This document shows, piece after piece, positions 45,444-58,030 of a DNA stretch of 64,000 bases. Origin of the DNA: Schizochytrium sp. TIO01 (Eukaryota > Sar > Bigyra > Thraustochytrida > Thraustochytriidae); assembly GCA_004764695.1 (NCBI GenBank), contig SMSO01000005.1:285501-349500 (forward strand), in the 5' to 3' direction. Numbering within the stretch: position 1 is the first letter of the stretch; each line of letters opens with the position of its first letter. The notes under the pieces were generated by a model that saw only the letters and a list, made by a program, of their open reading frames with translations, did no database searches and was not told the origin of the DNA. A program made the translations under genes and the position numbers.

Positions 45444-46249
45444 TCCATCTCGATCCGTTTCCGAAGATATCAATCAAATCCAGCTCGGTCCAAGATAGTC
45501 GAGACCTGGTGCAAAAGCAGCAGAGGCACGAGCGAAGGCTTGAAGCCAAAGCGGCCTGTGAGCCTGTCTAAGATCGCTCAGCATGGCAACTTGCGAACAG
45601 CTGTCTCTAAGGTTTACAGATAAGCAAACGAAGAAACCAACAAATAAGCAAACAGATATCTTCCGAAGACGCGTCTCCGCAATCTCGGGCTTTAAATCCG
45701 CACCTGCCAAGCCCTGACTTGCTCGCGCTTTATCCACTCCTCACGCGTGCGCGAGCAATGAAAAGCAGGCACTTCTTCTGTTGGTTTGTTTGGACGATCT
45801 CAATCCTTCTTCTTTCTATACTTTTAGTTGGTTCAACTATGCAAATAAAACAACCGAACTTGGAGAAAGAGAATACAATTGAAAGAATATAATTAAAAGA
45901 ATATAAAAACATTCTACAGACGAAAGTGTTTCATCATGTCAATATGTGAATGAGAGAGTAGCTACAGTAGGACCTGTCTACCGATTGGGGAGAGAGAGAA
46001 AGAAGTAGTGGTTACTTCGTTGCGCTGAATCCAACTTGCTTCAATTCTGTTGCTTTGTTTGACGATTTGGCGCTTTCCGCTCCTTTCGCTCCGTGACCTC
46101 CTCCTTTCTATGCGGCTGCTGCTCGAGACAGGCACTGCCAGGCGTCCATTGCTCTCTGTGCGGCAGAAGGGGGTTGCCTCGTGAGACTAGAATGAGGTTC
46201 TCGAGTACTTTCGCAGCCATTGATTGAAGTCACAAACTTCTTCTCTCGT

Positions 46250-46282
46250 ACCCTACCTACCTACCTACCGAGTACCTACCCG
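46250..46282 (+). repeat. TACC tetranucleotide tract
   Basis: Four consecutive CTAC units followed by GAGTACCTACC. Confidence 0.8.
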
Positions 46283-46902
46283 CTACTGGTAGTAGTCTTG
46301 GTTTCGGGTGGAAAGTTGATTTCAAAATTTCAATTTGCCTCGCTTGAACGTTCCTTTATAGTAATTACGTTTCGCTGTTGACAATTAGTGCAAACAACCT
46401 GAACTAACGAAACACCTAACTGACGAATGTCCTTTTTTCCCCCTATCTCTCTTTTTCTAGTTTAGAATTTTAATTTTTAATTAAACACTACCTAGATAGT
46501 TGAATATAAAATTCGATGTTTTAAATAAAACATTCTCTCTAAATATTTGGAGATAATGGTTTTTAATTTAAAATTTAAAATTTAAAATCGCAAACGTTTT
46601 TTTTTTAAAGTAAATATTTAAAAAGATGTCTGCGATCCTGTAGTGTTTTTTTATTTTAATTTATTATAAACTAAAATTCACAATTAAAAGAAATAAACCA
46701 AAAGAACATGTTGTGCTTCAATCAAACAAGAAAGCATAGAAACCATCATCACGATAATAACTGAGACACCTCTGCTATAAGCAATCAAGGCGATTGAGAC
46801 CAGTGACAGCGTCTGTCGCTCAGTATCACTGGCCAGCGAGGCGGGTCCTTTTTCCTTCGCTTCGCACTTCCTCTTCTTACTTATTTCCTTCCTTACTTTG
46901 TG

Positions 46903-46930
46903 ACTCACTCACTCACTCACTCACTCACTC
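46903..46930 (+). repeat. Tetranucleotide microsatellite (ACTC)7
   Basis: Seven exact ACTC units. Confidence 0.9.
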
Positions 46931-47322
46931 AGTCAATTTACGAAGAAGTTAAGAAATCAAGAAGTCAAGCGCTAAGATGATCAAGAAACCAAACTTTTCA
47001 CCCTCAACTGCCACGATTGATCTATCTGTTTATTAATTCATTCATTTGTTTATACATTTATTGCTTTGTGTGTGAATTTGTTCATCCAAGCGCCATACAT
47101 TATGATAGTAGAGGCAAGGCAGAAGCGGAGGTCCCGCATGCGAGCAAGTTGGCTCTCGTCATGGAGCAGGCCCAGGCAGCACGATGACGTTGGGGCTGTG
47201 CGCCGTCTTAGATCCTGGATGGATGTGGCTGCCTCGGCCAGCGCCTTCATCCCTGCGGAGACAAATCTAAATCTACTGCATAAATTGAATAAATTCGCAA
47301 TTTCCAAAGCGTGGTCTCTCGT

Positions 47323-47336
47323 TACCTAGCTAGGTA
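47323..47336. repeat. 14-bp palindrome TACCTAGCTAGGTA
   Basis: A perfect palindrome made of the dispersed TACC/GGTA motif around CTAG. Confidence 0.75.
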
Positions 47337-50300
47337 CCGCCTTTAACGCTAAGCTTTGAAGCAGGAAACAACGAGAAATTTCAAGGAGACCGGCGGAAGT
47401 CGCGTGTCTGCCGACCGAGCGCCCTTCGAACCCCATTCCGGCCGTGCATCCGGCAACCGAGAGACCCTCTTTGATGCCTCAACGGCGCTAACGCGATGGT
47501 TTTCCAAGATCCTTTGGGCATACGAAGCATCTTATGACGCAATACCCGTGCTTGGATCCAAACCAAGGGTGTCCTACTCGCCTCCTACGCTAAACCATAG
47601 CGCTCGCCTCGCCATCAAACAGACATACATACATACATACATACAGACATATATAGACATACACAATGACAGAAGCCAGCGAATAAGAGCAGCGTGGCCA
47701 AACAAATCAACGCGAGACGAGATGGAGCCCTACTCTGAAGCCATGGTGGCAGTCACGATGGGAGGAGCGAGCTGGCGAGAAAGGACTGGGCTTCGCTCTG
47801 CGGCTCATCCGTCTGCTCAGTCCGCCGCAGCCTGCGAGAGAGGCTGGAGCCGGGCGCCGCGGCTCCTCGAGCTTCTGCCGAGGAGCCCTCTTGCGCTCCA
47901 TCCAACCCTTCCTTTGCACCTCGTTTCTTTCTGTGAGAACTTTCGTTCTCGCGTCGCGTGAACAGCAAAAAAAAGAAAGAAAGAAACACTCAATTCTGAT
48001 CTGATCTGATCTGCTGTTCTTTCCTTTCTTCTTTCTTCAGTCTTCTTTACGGGCGCTTTCTCTGTTCTCTTGAAAAGAAAAGGGTTGGCCGCTTATCATC
48101 ACTTCTCAGCGAGGAAAGGAAATTCAAAAGCGACTAAGCTCACCCAAAGTATGATGTTTTCTAAGCAAGCAACGGAAAGAAAGCCTGAATAGAATACCAT
48201 CCTAAAGATTCGGCGAATGCAAAATAACGCAAAGCAAAATAAAGCAAAGTAAAGCGAGGCGAGAGTGGCCCGCCTGAAGCGAGTTAGCGCTGTCTCCTGC
48301 AGAGGCTTAGGCCTCCGTGCATGCGGTATCGTCTTCGGCGACAGTTTGGGCTGCGGCTGGAGCGGGTTCGATGCCAGCGCCGCTGACCCAGTATTGCTGG
48401 TTCGTTCTATACGCCAAATTTCATTTGGTTTGACTTATTCCATTTAATTTTTTTTTCCCTCGAAGTTAGCTTCAATGAAAATCGTAGCGTTAAACAAAAC
48501 CCATCAATCCTTGAAAGAAAGAGGAACTCGAAGACCAAGATTTTCACATTAAGTTATTTTATGTTGGCAATTTTTTTAAAATATACGACTTATTATGCGT
48601 ACTGTTCAAAGTACTAATTTCAAAAGTAAGATTTTCTTTCTTCCTCCAATCTAACATCATTTTCTTCGAAAGAAAATAATAATTGAAAGAAAAAAATAAT
48701 AATGATAGTTAGGGTAGAAACCTGGCTGCGCGTTCTTTTGGTGGCGTTCTCGAAATGCAGTGCGAACTACCTGCTTTCTATGGCGAATATGGAAGCAGGA
48801 AGAACGCCAACGGGATCGCGGACTTTCCATGCACCCGTGGCTGCTATTCTCAAGTTCTCTTTCTCCATCGCTTCAAGTTGGATTGCCTCGCGCCACCTTC
48901 TGTCTGAGAACCGACCGTGCCCTTTGCGAAGCTCTCCTTGCCCGCTCGCGAGTCGCGAACCGCGGCGCTATCTGCAGGAGCTCTCGCAGGTTTGGCTCGT
49001 TTGCTCGACAGCTGAAGCTTCTTCGTTCTTGCTTGGATTTGAATTCTCGAATTCCTGCATTTTGGCCCTTTTCTTCTACAAACTCTGATCGATCGATCGG
49101 TTGGTCGATCGGCTGCGCATGCGTAGTGATGCCCGGGAGGAAATCCGCTCACGATCACGCGCGCCACGCTGAGTATTTTTTGGAGATGCCGCTTCTCGTT
49201 TGAGCGAAGAAGACCTTTGCGAGCGAGCGAGCGAGAACAAGCTTAGTTAGCCTCGAGCTCAAGCTCAAGCTCGAATTCGAATTCTAATTCGAAGCCAATA
49301 AATTCAAATTCAGACTACGGGCGAGCTTCAGAGCTGCCTCGTGCCGCGACGCTCCGCTTCTCCGACGGTCGCAGCTCACGTGCAGCGAGCACAATGGCTT
49401 CGTAGAAGCTCAGCTGCGCATGATTGTGACGGGATGTGGTGGCGGCCCGTGGCCAAGAACTGACTGACTGACTGCCTCACTCGTCCATTCCCTCTTCTCT
49501 GCTAAGCCTTGGGTTAGAATGGTTTTTTCTCATTCGTAAATGTGCAGGCCTTCCTTGGTTTATTCTGCCTTCTTCAAAGCCCCGACTTCGAGGATGTCTC
49601 TGGCCATGGAAACAACGACGATTCTGGAGCTTGTTTGCTTCTTTGTTTGTTGGTGTTTCTTTGTTTACCAACCGAAGAATTCGACGAACTTGAAGAAGAA
49701 GGCGACCAACTGGCAAGCTGTTCTTCTTTCATTCACTCGATTCAAAGCGACCTTATGATGGTCCTCGACTTGGGAGCAAACGAGGTAACATGATATCATG
49801 CGAAAAGCCCTTGCTACTTCCGCGGCGGAGGATACCCCGGCGATTTCATCAAGGGCGTCCTTCGCATTTCAGGAGGCCCGCCGGGCGATCGTCGGGCGGA
49901 TCGCGAGCTAGCGGGCTTGCAGGAACCACTCCCAAGTTCTTCAGCAAGTTAACTTTACATTCGTTTCCTCTTATCATATGCTTGCTTTTGACACTTCGTC
50001 TCTGAGGAAGTCAGTTCTTCTCTGGTTCCCCTCTTAATCTGCTTACAAAGTTTACGTACGAAAAGGTGGCCATCGCTGGCCTCTGACTGAGGACAGCTCA
50101 AGCCCTTTCCTGTGCGCGAAGGTCGGAAGGCTCGCGCCGCCCAGGAGCTTGATTGATTCGTGGGGAGCGAGCAGTAGTAGATTGCCCACTGACTGCCTGC
50201 CTACGCGCTGCCGGATGGATTGGGTGGCGGCTTGGCCTCATTTTTTCGGTTCTTCAATTCGCATGCCCAGCAGACCATCGATCGCGAATCGTGACGGTCT

Positions 50301-51960
50301 TCTGGAGCTTAGAGGATGAATGAATACCGCAAACAAAAAGTTCGTCGTAGTAACGAACGGCAGTCCAGACATCAGACGTGACATCTGTAGGCAGGGCACG
50401 CACGCACGCACACACGCATGCGCCCTTTCGGGTCTTGCCTGGTTCGATGCGCACTCGTGCGCCATGGACCATGATTAAGATGCATGCGTACGCCAGCTCG
50501 CTCGCTCTCCGCTGCTGGGTATTAGAAATATGTTGATTCTTTTGCGCCATCTTTTGCGCAGCTGGAGAACTCCAAGAGATCGAGATGTTGGGTCTATAAG
50601 ATGGTGCTCAGGATGCAAAAGCGTGCAAAAGCATGGTGGGCAGTAGATACTTCTCCTATAAACATTAAAATATACATATTTGTTGAAAAAAAAGGAAACA
50701 TTGAGTAATGATAGGAGCATGAGTTTTAGGCTGAAATGGTCTTGGATGTTGATAATGTACTTCAGACTTTCGCTGATCGCATGAAGGAAACTTCAAGGGG
50801 TGTGAACTGTACTAAGGCCGCCCGGGCTGTCTTACAATGTCACGAGCTATACTTTCGTCACACGGGTGGGCCCTTGATAGCTTGATGTAGATCTTGAAAA
50901 ATGTGAATAATATAATTGAAAGAAAGTATGAAACACATTAGTTTTAGTTAAGAGTGCTCTCACTATTCTTGAGCTTGAAAAAAACGTAACCTCAACTTGC
51001 AAATCAGTGGCCGGCCTCGAGTCGCAGGAAGGATTTCGCGTAATGCACATGCACATGAACTACAGCTTGAAAACATTATACTCAAACCTCCATAATGTTT
51101 GAGAAATACTCTCTCCATGTTGAAATCGCGCGACTTGAAATAACTGAGGCGTCTAAAAGATTGTTTCTAGATAGCAACTCTTTTAAAGAAAGTTTTCTTT
51201 CCTAAAAACCCACGCAAGATGTGTAAGCTTGTTCACTACTGGCCAGGCTAAGGGTGCTTTCTCCTTTTCACTGTAAGACTCTCAAAAAGTAAAATATGGC
51301 GCCCTTTAAAGCTTTCAAAATTCTCTAGAGTAGTAGAAGAGGGTTTTCCATCAACTTCCTTCTCGACATCATCTTCGTAGTGTGCAGGCATTCTTTTCAT
51401 TCCAATGTAATTATTATTCAGGCAGGTTACACCGGATGCTTCGTTGAGCCGATTTCGTTTGCGCATCCTTTGTGAAGTCGACGGTGCAGCTTGAACCCTA
51501 TCGAGATCAAGGAGCGCTGAGGAATTCCTAATTCTTTAAGCTCTATCGATCCTATCCTTAGCAAATTCTTCATCATCTAACTCCATTATCACTCGATTCA
51601 TGTCCAGGAATTCTATTATAAGCAGAATCTGCCTTTTGAGAACCCAGGGAGCTCTAATGAGCGAACGAAGGGCCCCTCTGGTTACCTTTAGGGGCCACAG
51701 CGCCACAATCTTCCGCGTTGGAGGGGACGGCCGTTCCCACGCGGGGAAATGTGAGTACAAAGGAGGAGAAGGAGCCCGGACGGTCTCTATGGCACAGGCT
51801 TTTCCAGCTTTTCTTCTTCTGCTGCCGCTGCTTCTTCGCTCTTGGGAGCCGTCCTTCCTGAGCTCGGCTCGAGCCAAGATTTGCCGGTTCTCTGATTTGT
51901 TCTATAAAGCAAGGGTCTCGTGGTCTACGAGTCTCCTACCGGGCACTATCCATCAAAACG

Positions 51961-51980
51961 TTTTTTTTTTTTTTTTTTTT
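51961..51980 (+). repeat. Homopolymer T20
   Basis: Twenty uninterrupted T. Length in the true genome may differ, since such runs are error-prone. Confidence 0.9.
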
Positions 51981-53897
51981 CATAACAATAGAATAAAATG
52001 TGGTGTACTATAAAATCCTGCTTTTGGGAAGTCCGCACGAACGACAATTGTTGTGGCACTTTCTTTCTTTCGTTCTTTGCACGTCTTCCTCTTTTCTTAG
52101 TTTTTCTTTCATTTCTACTTTGTTAAAAGTTATAAATAAATAAAAATATTGATTTTAATTTTAAAATACTTACTCTAACTTATTTTCTACTTTAAAAGAG
52201 AAAAATGAGACTAAAAAATGAAAAAAAGAGAATTGAAAAACCAGCTGTTTCTATTTCCTTGATGTTCAACTGAACGAGCACACTCTTCCTTCCCCTTCTC
52301 TTGGTTGGTTTGTTCAAAGTTTGGGGTCATCGTATGATCAGTAAATAAGATAAACCAAACGATCACTTGATTGATTCCAATGCTGCTTTTCTGGCGCAGG
52401 GGACAGCGCAGAAAGACGCGATCAAAACTCTTCAGGCTACAATAACTAATTCTGCTGCCGAGAGGTACTACTTAGAGTTGAAAGTTGTATGCGTACTTCT
52501 TATCCACTCACGTGCAGGCAGTGGAGTCCACGAAACTTGGCGAAAAGACTGGTCCGAGCTTGGGCTAACAATAGGAGGTCGCTTGGAAACTGATTTGATT
52601 GAAACTTGCTGTCGCAAGCTAAACTCAACGGAGACATACGCAGGTGGCGACCTACGTATGCATTCTGCTAACTAGCGAGCTAGCTAACAGTAAAGTAGCT
52701 TTAGTGAGTCACTCATTCTACGGATGGAGGATGGACACTGTTTAAGTTTAAAGATCAAGTGAGAAAATGAAATTCCCATTTGAAAAATCCATTACCTACG
52801 TACTTATGTTCAATTCTTTCACCTTTTGAGAGTTTTTTTTTTTTTAAAGTTTTTCCACTGGCTAGGCGAAAAAGGAGAAAAGAGTCGCGCGCTCTGTTTG
52901 TCTCAGCGATTGACTCAACTATCACGTATGAAAAGGCAAACTGACTGCTCTGGCAGATATGCGCGTAAGTAATGAGGGGATTTGCGATTACCTCTAATAA
53001 GCATGAAATGCAGTCAATTAGTGGTGAATGGGATCCTCGTAGTTTTCTGTTTTCTTCAAGAACAAACAAGAAATGATGGTTTTCAATTCTCTTTTATAGA
53101 GTAAAATCATTTAAAATTAGTAAAAACAAATTTAAGTTTTAAATGTTAAGTTTTAAGAGAAAGTATGTTTGCTTTGCTTTTCCTGACTCACTGAAGAAAA
53201 TACCTGCGATATAAAAGTGAGAATGGGAGATCCGCTGAATCCTTCGCGTGCTTCCGATAACCATGATTCAGTTCGTTGCGACCCGTTTTTGCTTCCAACT
53301 TCTAGCGGCGGGAATTCGAAGACGAAAGGGCACTAACCTGCTACCTTTTCAGTAGGTAACTTCTAGGCGCTGCAAGGAAGGTACGTTCTTTCGAAGTCAC
53401 CAACTGTTTTCTAAATATTGCTTTTTCAAAAATTGAGGATCATGATAAAACTGAAGGAAATACAATAACAATTGATCATCAGCTGCAAAATAACAGGTTT
53501 TCACGAAAGGAAAACTAATAGTAGAACATTGGACGTTCTTCTTTGGCGCGAAAGTGAGCGAAAGAAGCGTCCGACTTGGAGGTCAAACACACCTCTCACG
53601 GCACCTCTTCGCGCGAACACTAACTCACCTCCTTCAAATGAATATATCACACAGCCAGGGTTGTTCCTGCTCCCAAGCTCAGTCCCAGCTCCTTCTTGCT
53701 CACGAGTTTTAATTCTCGCTTCCGCAGAAATGAATGTTTCCGCAGAAGGAGCTCTCGTCTGATCAATCAGCAAGTTCCCGCCTCAGTCAAGCGAAGGGAG
53801 CTTGCAACTTCTCGCCTTCTCCGGCTTGAAACACAGCCAATCAATTTGCGTTGCGCCGGATGAATGGATTCAACCTAATTCCCCTAAAACGTCAAAA

Positions 53898-53930
53898 ACA
53901 TTTTATTTTATTCTTTATAAAATAAAATGT
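53898..53930. repeat. Perfect 13-bp inverted repeat, 7-base loop
   Basis: Arms ACATTTTATTTTA (53898-53910) and TAAAATAAAATGT (53918-53930) are exact reverse complements, followed by an AT-repeat region. Confidence 0.75.
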
Positions 53931-54350
53931 GTATATATATTTATATGTTATATATATGTACAGGCAGACCACCCAAACAAAGCACGCAAGCACGAAGAGA
54001 TGCCAGTTATTGCCGGCCCCGCCACAGTGAGTTATAGCACCATGAAAGTCGGGAAAGGCGCTATAGTCTACAGAAAGCATCGGCTATAGCCCACTTGCGG
54101 CGCACGGTGCGTGGGCCCATATCCTATCGGCAGCTGCTCGGCGGCTGCGCTTGCGGCGGCAGAGGGCGTGGATTACGGGCGTCCGTGCAGGAAAGGGGGT
54201 CAGCCGCCGTCGGGGCAAGGTCGGGCGGGTGCAGGGCTCGCTGGTAGCTCGCAAAGCGCTGCTTCCTGCAGTCTCCCCGCCATCCACGGGCTAGCTTTCT
54301 GTGTATTTATCATATGTTCCTGTCATTCATTCATCCAATCCATGATTCCT

Positions 54351-54425
54351 TCTTTTTCTCTTTCTTCTCTTTCTTTCTTTCTTTCTTCTTTCTTTCTTCC
54401 TTTCTTTCTTCCTTTCTTCCTTTGT
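54351..54425 (+). repeat. TTTC/TTCC pyrimidine tract
   Basis: About 75 bp of pure pyrimidine on the + strand, mainly TTTC and TTCC units. Confidence 0.85.
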
Positions 54426-57270
54426 TTCGCTTATTCGTGCTTTCATTCTGGCTGTATTCTCTCTGGTCCTGGCTATCATGAATAGTAGTACTATTTGAAA
54501 ATATAGATGATATTCCAAAGTTAAAAGTTAGACATACATAAAAAGGTTAACTGTTGTCTCTCAGGAGACATACGGCGCACATCCAAAAGAACTCACTTTT
54601 TTGCTTCTCTGTCTCCTGAAGAGGAGCTTCCTTTTTGCCTTTTGGCTTTTCTCACGCTTTAAGTAGGTATTTTTTTTTCTTAAAATTATGTACAAAACTT
54701 TATAAATGATTCTTTTTATTATTATAATTAGTGTTTTATAAATAACAAAGCAGAGTAATACCTAAGTAAAAAAATACTTTTAAAGGCGAGTTTGTTTCGT
54801 TTCCGGAGCGAAGTTTGTAAAGTCCAGAGAAACTGATCAACTCACCCACTCGCGTACTAATTTACTGTCAGCATTTCGAATAATTTCAAGTAAGTTTGCG
54901 CTCACTTTCGAATGTATCCTAAGGTATGTCAGTTTAGTTTGGTTTTGGTTTGGTTTGGTATAGGAAAATCGTAGTCGGAGGAGGTCGAGCTCGTTTGAGG
55001 GTCTTGGAAAAGGTATCACAGGACAAGGGTAGTCTAATTCTGGAAAAGGCAATTTCTGTATCGAAGATAGAAAATTAGTTACGGCTGGTTAGCCCGAACC
55101 GAAAGATATAATGACTTTACGAGTAACTAATGGTGAGTCTTAACATGTCTCGAATTTGTTATGGTCTGACCAGGCTCAAAGGACTTTGCAAAAATCATCA
55201 ATCATGCTCCCAACGTGAAGAGCGTACAAAAGTTCACGTGGCTGGTTACTACTGATCTCGCGCAGTTTTCTGCCTAAACTATCGTGGCTGCAAAAAAGAG
55301 ATTCGACTTTATTGTATGATGAGATTGTCTTTCCTTACATTCTAGGCTCAATCTTGAAATCCAGAGGAACTTAGACTTGCTTCTTCAAGCACCTTCAAGC
55401 TGATGCATGGCCTCGTGCCGAGAGCAGGCTGGCAGCTCCTTGGACTGAATAAGAATGACAACTCAGAGCCTCGGACAGCTGGAAATGCGGCTTTTTTGTA
55501 CAAACTGCCTCATGCGATATGACGGTTGATAGCGTGGCCAGCTTGTTCGTTTCTTTGCGGTGGGATCATGTGTTCCAAGCCTGCCTGTGAGTAGGGCGTG
55601 AGATGCCGTTAGATCAATTTGCATAGGATTCCGTTGTCGTTTAGAGAAGTGGACGGCGGCAGTTAATTCTGCCCCGCTCGCAGCCACCACGGGAGTTGAG
55701 GTGGCAAATGCTGAGCTGGCGACACGCGATCGAGCGCGCTGCGGCATCTTCGGAAGCCGTTCCGAGGGCGTTATTGAACGACAAACTTGAAAAAAAATGC
55801 CCGACCGATAGAAATGTGGAGCCCATTGGTCCAAAGGAAGGAAGAGCACCACAGACATTTGAATCGTGGAGATGTTGAACACTTAGCTGGCGAATCTCAT
55901 TTTTTGAGACGGTGCGTTCTATAATCGCCGATTTGAGAGGGAATGACTGGCACTATTTGGCGCTGGCAGAACGCTTATGCTCGTTAGTTTGCGCAGCTTT
56001 TCGGTCTCCGTACAATCTATGTCACGTGGTTGTTCTTTTCTACCCTCGATCTACCATCTGAGGTGCTGTATCTTTTGTTTTTTGGTTATTTATCAATGAC
56101 AGTGAAGAATAAGAAACGAAATGCAACTAGAAGAAGAGTTGCTGGTGATGGAATAGCATACGTTGAAATGATGCAAAAAATTGACGTAGGGAAGCAGAGG
56201 ATGCTAACCCTCTATTCGTACTGGATATAGCTCGCGCTCAAATCTGTTAAATTTGCGCAGCTTCGAAGAGGAACAGTAACATATTTGTATAATTTAACTT
56301 TCGTAAGAATAAGAATAACTCACTGTTTAAATTTTTACTTTATTTTTAATTTTATTTTTTAATTTAAACATAAAGAATAATTCCAGGTTGGTTGGCCAGT
56401 CCAGTCAGTCAAGTCAAGGCCGGCTCATCTTCTTGAAGTTAATTGTAAACCAGCGCAATTTTTGGTCTTCGCACCCCGCCATGCTGTAACATACTATGGT
56501 TGGAGGCCCAAACCTTGCATGTCTCAACACGCAACACTTCAACGACAGAAAGACTTACTAGGACAGTCTCACAAAACAGCTCTACATCGGCAGCACACAC
56601 CTCTACTCCATCCTCCACCTTTTGAAGCCTTGAGTTCTCCTTTGTTAGAGTCCGCACTTTTTATGTTATCCTTTTCAAGTTGTTGTTCTCACATTGGCGA
56701 GCAAAAATCATTTGAAAAAAAGTAAATACGATCATGAAGCCACACTAATTTTCGCACACCGGGTTTACAGCGAAGCTCCTCGTTCATTACCTGACATGAT
56801 AGATATTAGCTCTTTCCCGTCGGCCTACGACAGCGCCGTCAAAAAGCTCTCCTTGGAGCCCCAGTCACCCGTGCAACTTGAAGGCCTGCTTCAGCACCAT
56901 AAACTACAGCCGCTCGACTGCTTGCCACGGGGCGCAAATAGTTTCCGCAACTACGTCATCAATGCGGACTTCCATATCCTCATCGGCACAGGACACAGGG
57001 CTCCCGTCCCGGAGCCATTTGGCGCTGCTGAGAGGTAGTACTGCCTAATGGGAGCTAGTTGTAGGTACGGTGTTCCTTTGTATAGAGTTCAAGCGAGTGG
57101 GCCCATGGTATGAGGAAGAAAATGATTCTAAACTTTCCAGGCAAAGACCATTTATACCTAAAAACCTACAAAATCATGAGTGATGGAGGAAGTGCCGCTA
57201 GCTAGTGGGTAGTAAGGTCGGTATAGGAGGGATTTCAAGAGAATTAAGAAACAACCATAATTAAGAAGAC

Positions 57271-57291
57271 GAAGAAGAAGAAGAAGAAGAA
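57271..57291 (+). repeat. Trinucleotide microsatellite (GAA)7
   Basis: About seven GAA units. Confidence 0.8.
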
Positions 57292-58012
57292 CTTGTAGGT
57301 ATGTAGCACCTCCCTCGCTCTGCGCGAAGATCTTGGGAAAACTAGCTAGGTACCTAGATAGGTCTTGTCTTCTTTTATTACTGTTTACATAGGCAATAAT
57401 TAGAGTCATTTTACATTCCTTTTGTCTACGATCGTGGATGGAGGTGAAGACTTCATTACAATTAACTTACTCGCCAACTTACTATCTATCGCCTGGGCAG
57501 ACCCTTCGCAATGGTTGAAATAAGTTAGCGGCGGCCGAATTCTCTCTCGAAATTCCAAGCTTGAGGTACTGGTCGGGCGTCATGGAACGTAGAGCGGGCT
57601 GGTGGCCAACCAGCAAGCAAGCAAATAAGCGAATAAGCGAGCGATCTAATAAGTAAGCAAGCCCGCTGGTAGCCCTGAAATTGTGGTGGCATACGCCCGT
57701 GCTGTCCTCTTTATTCTTTAAAAACAATTTTAAATATAATTTAAAATTCTAATTTTAAAAAAATTTTTTTAAAAAAATAAAATGTAACTAAGTCCATTGC
57801 TTCTTTTCTTTCAATCCTTATTAAATCAGGATAAAGAATAAATCACGTTTCGTATTTTCGAAGCAAGGTATCGTTTTATTTTTAATGAAAGTGTATAACT
57901 TTGTTATTTTTATCCTCAAGTTACGACGATGGTATTATATGCTTTTCATTCCAGTCTAGTTTATTTATTTCTATTTCTATTTCCAAAACAATTATCTTGA
58001 AGTTTTGATTTT

Positions 58013-58030
58013 AAAAAAAAAAAAAAAAAA
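58013..58030 (+). repeat. Homopolymer A18
   Basis: Eighteen uninterrupted A. I see no upstream retroposon body to which it would be a tail. Confidence 0.85.

Noticed and set aside
47356-47961. 201-codon plus-strand frame
   Set aside because: It includes the ACAT/CATA microsatellite (TYIHTYIQ run) and resembles no protein I know.
48365-48375. GGTTCGATGCC, a match to the tRNA B-box
   Set aside because: No matching acceptor stem or D-arm lies at the expected distance upstream, so no tRNA can be folded.
13554-56028. CACGTG palindromes (13554, 15175, 15683, 19084, 19101, 20246, 33402, 49377, 52509, 55235, 56023)
   Set aside because: Eleven seen against about sixteen expected for any 6-mer palindrome in 64 kb, so there is no enrichment, and none sits close to a transporter start.
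56694-57038. 114-codon frame with fairly protein-like composition
   Set aside because: The long form uses a TTG start, the ATG form is about 81 codons, and no motif or neighbour supports it. A homology search would decide.
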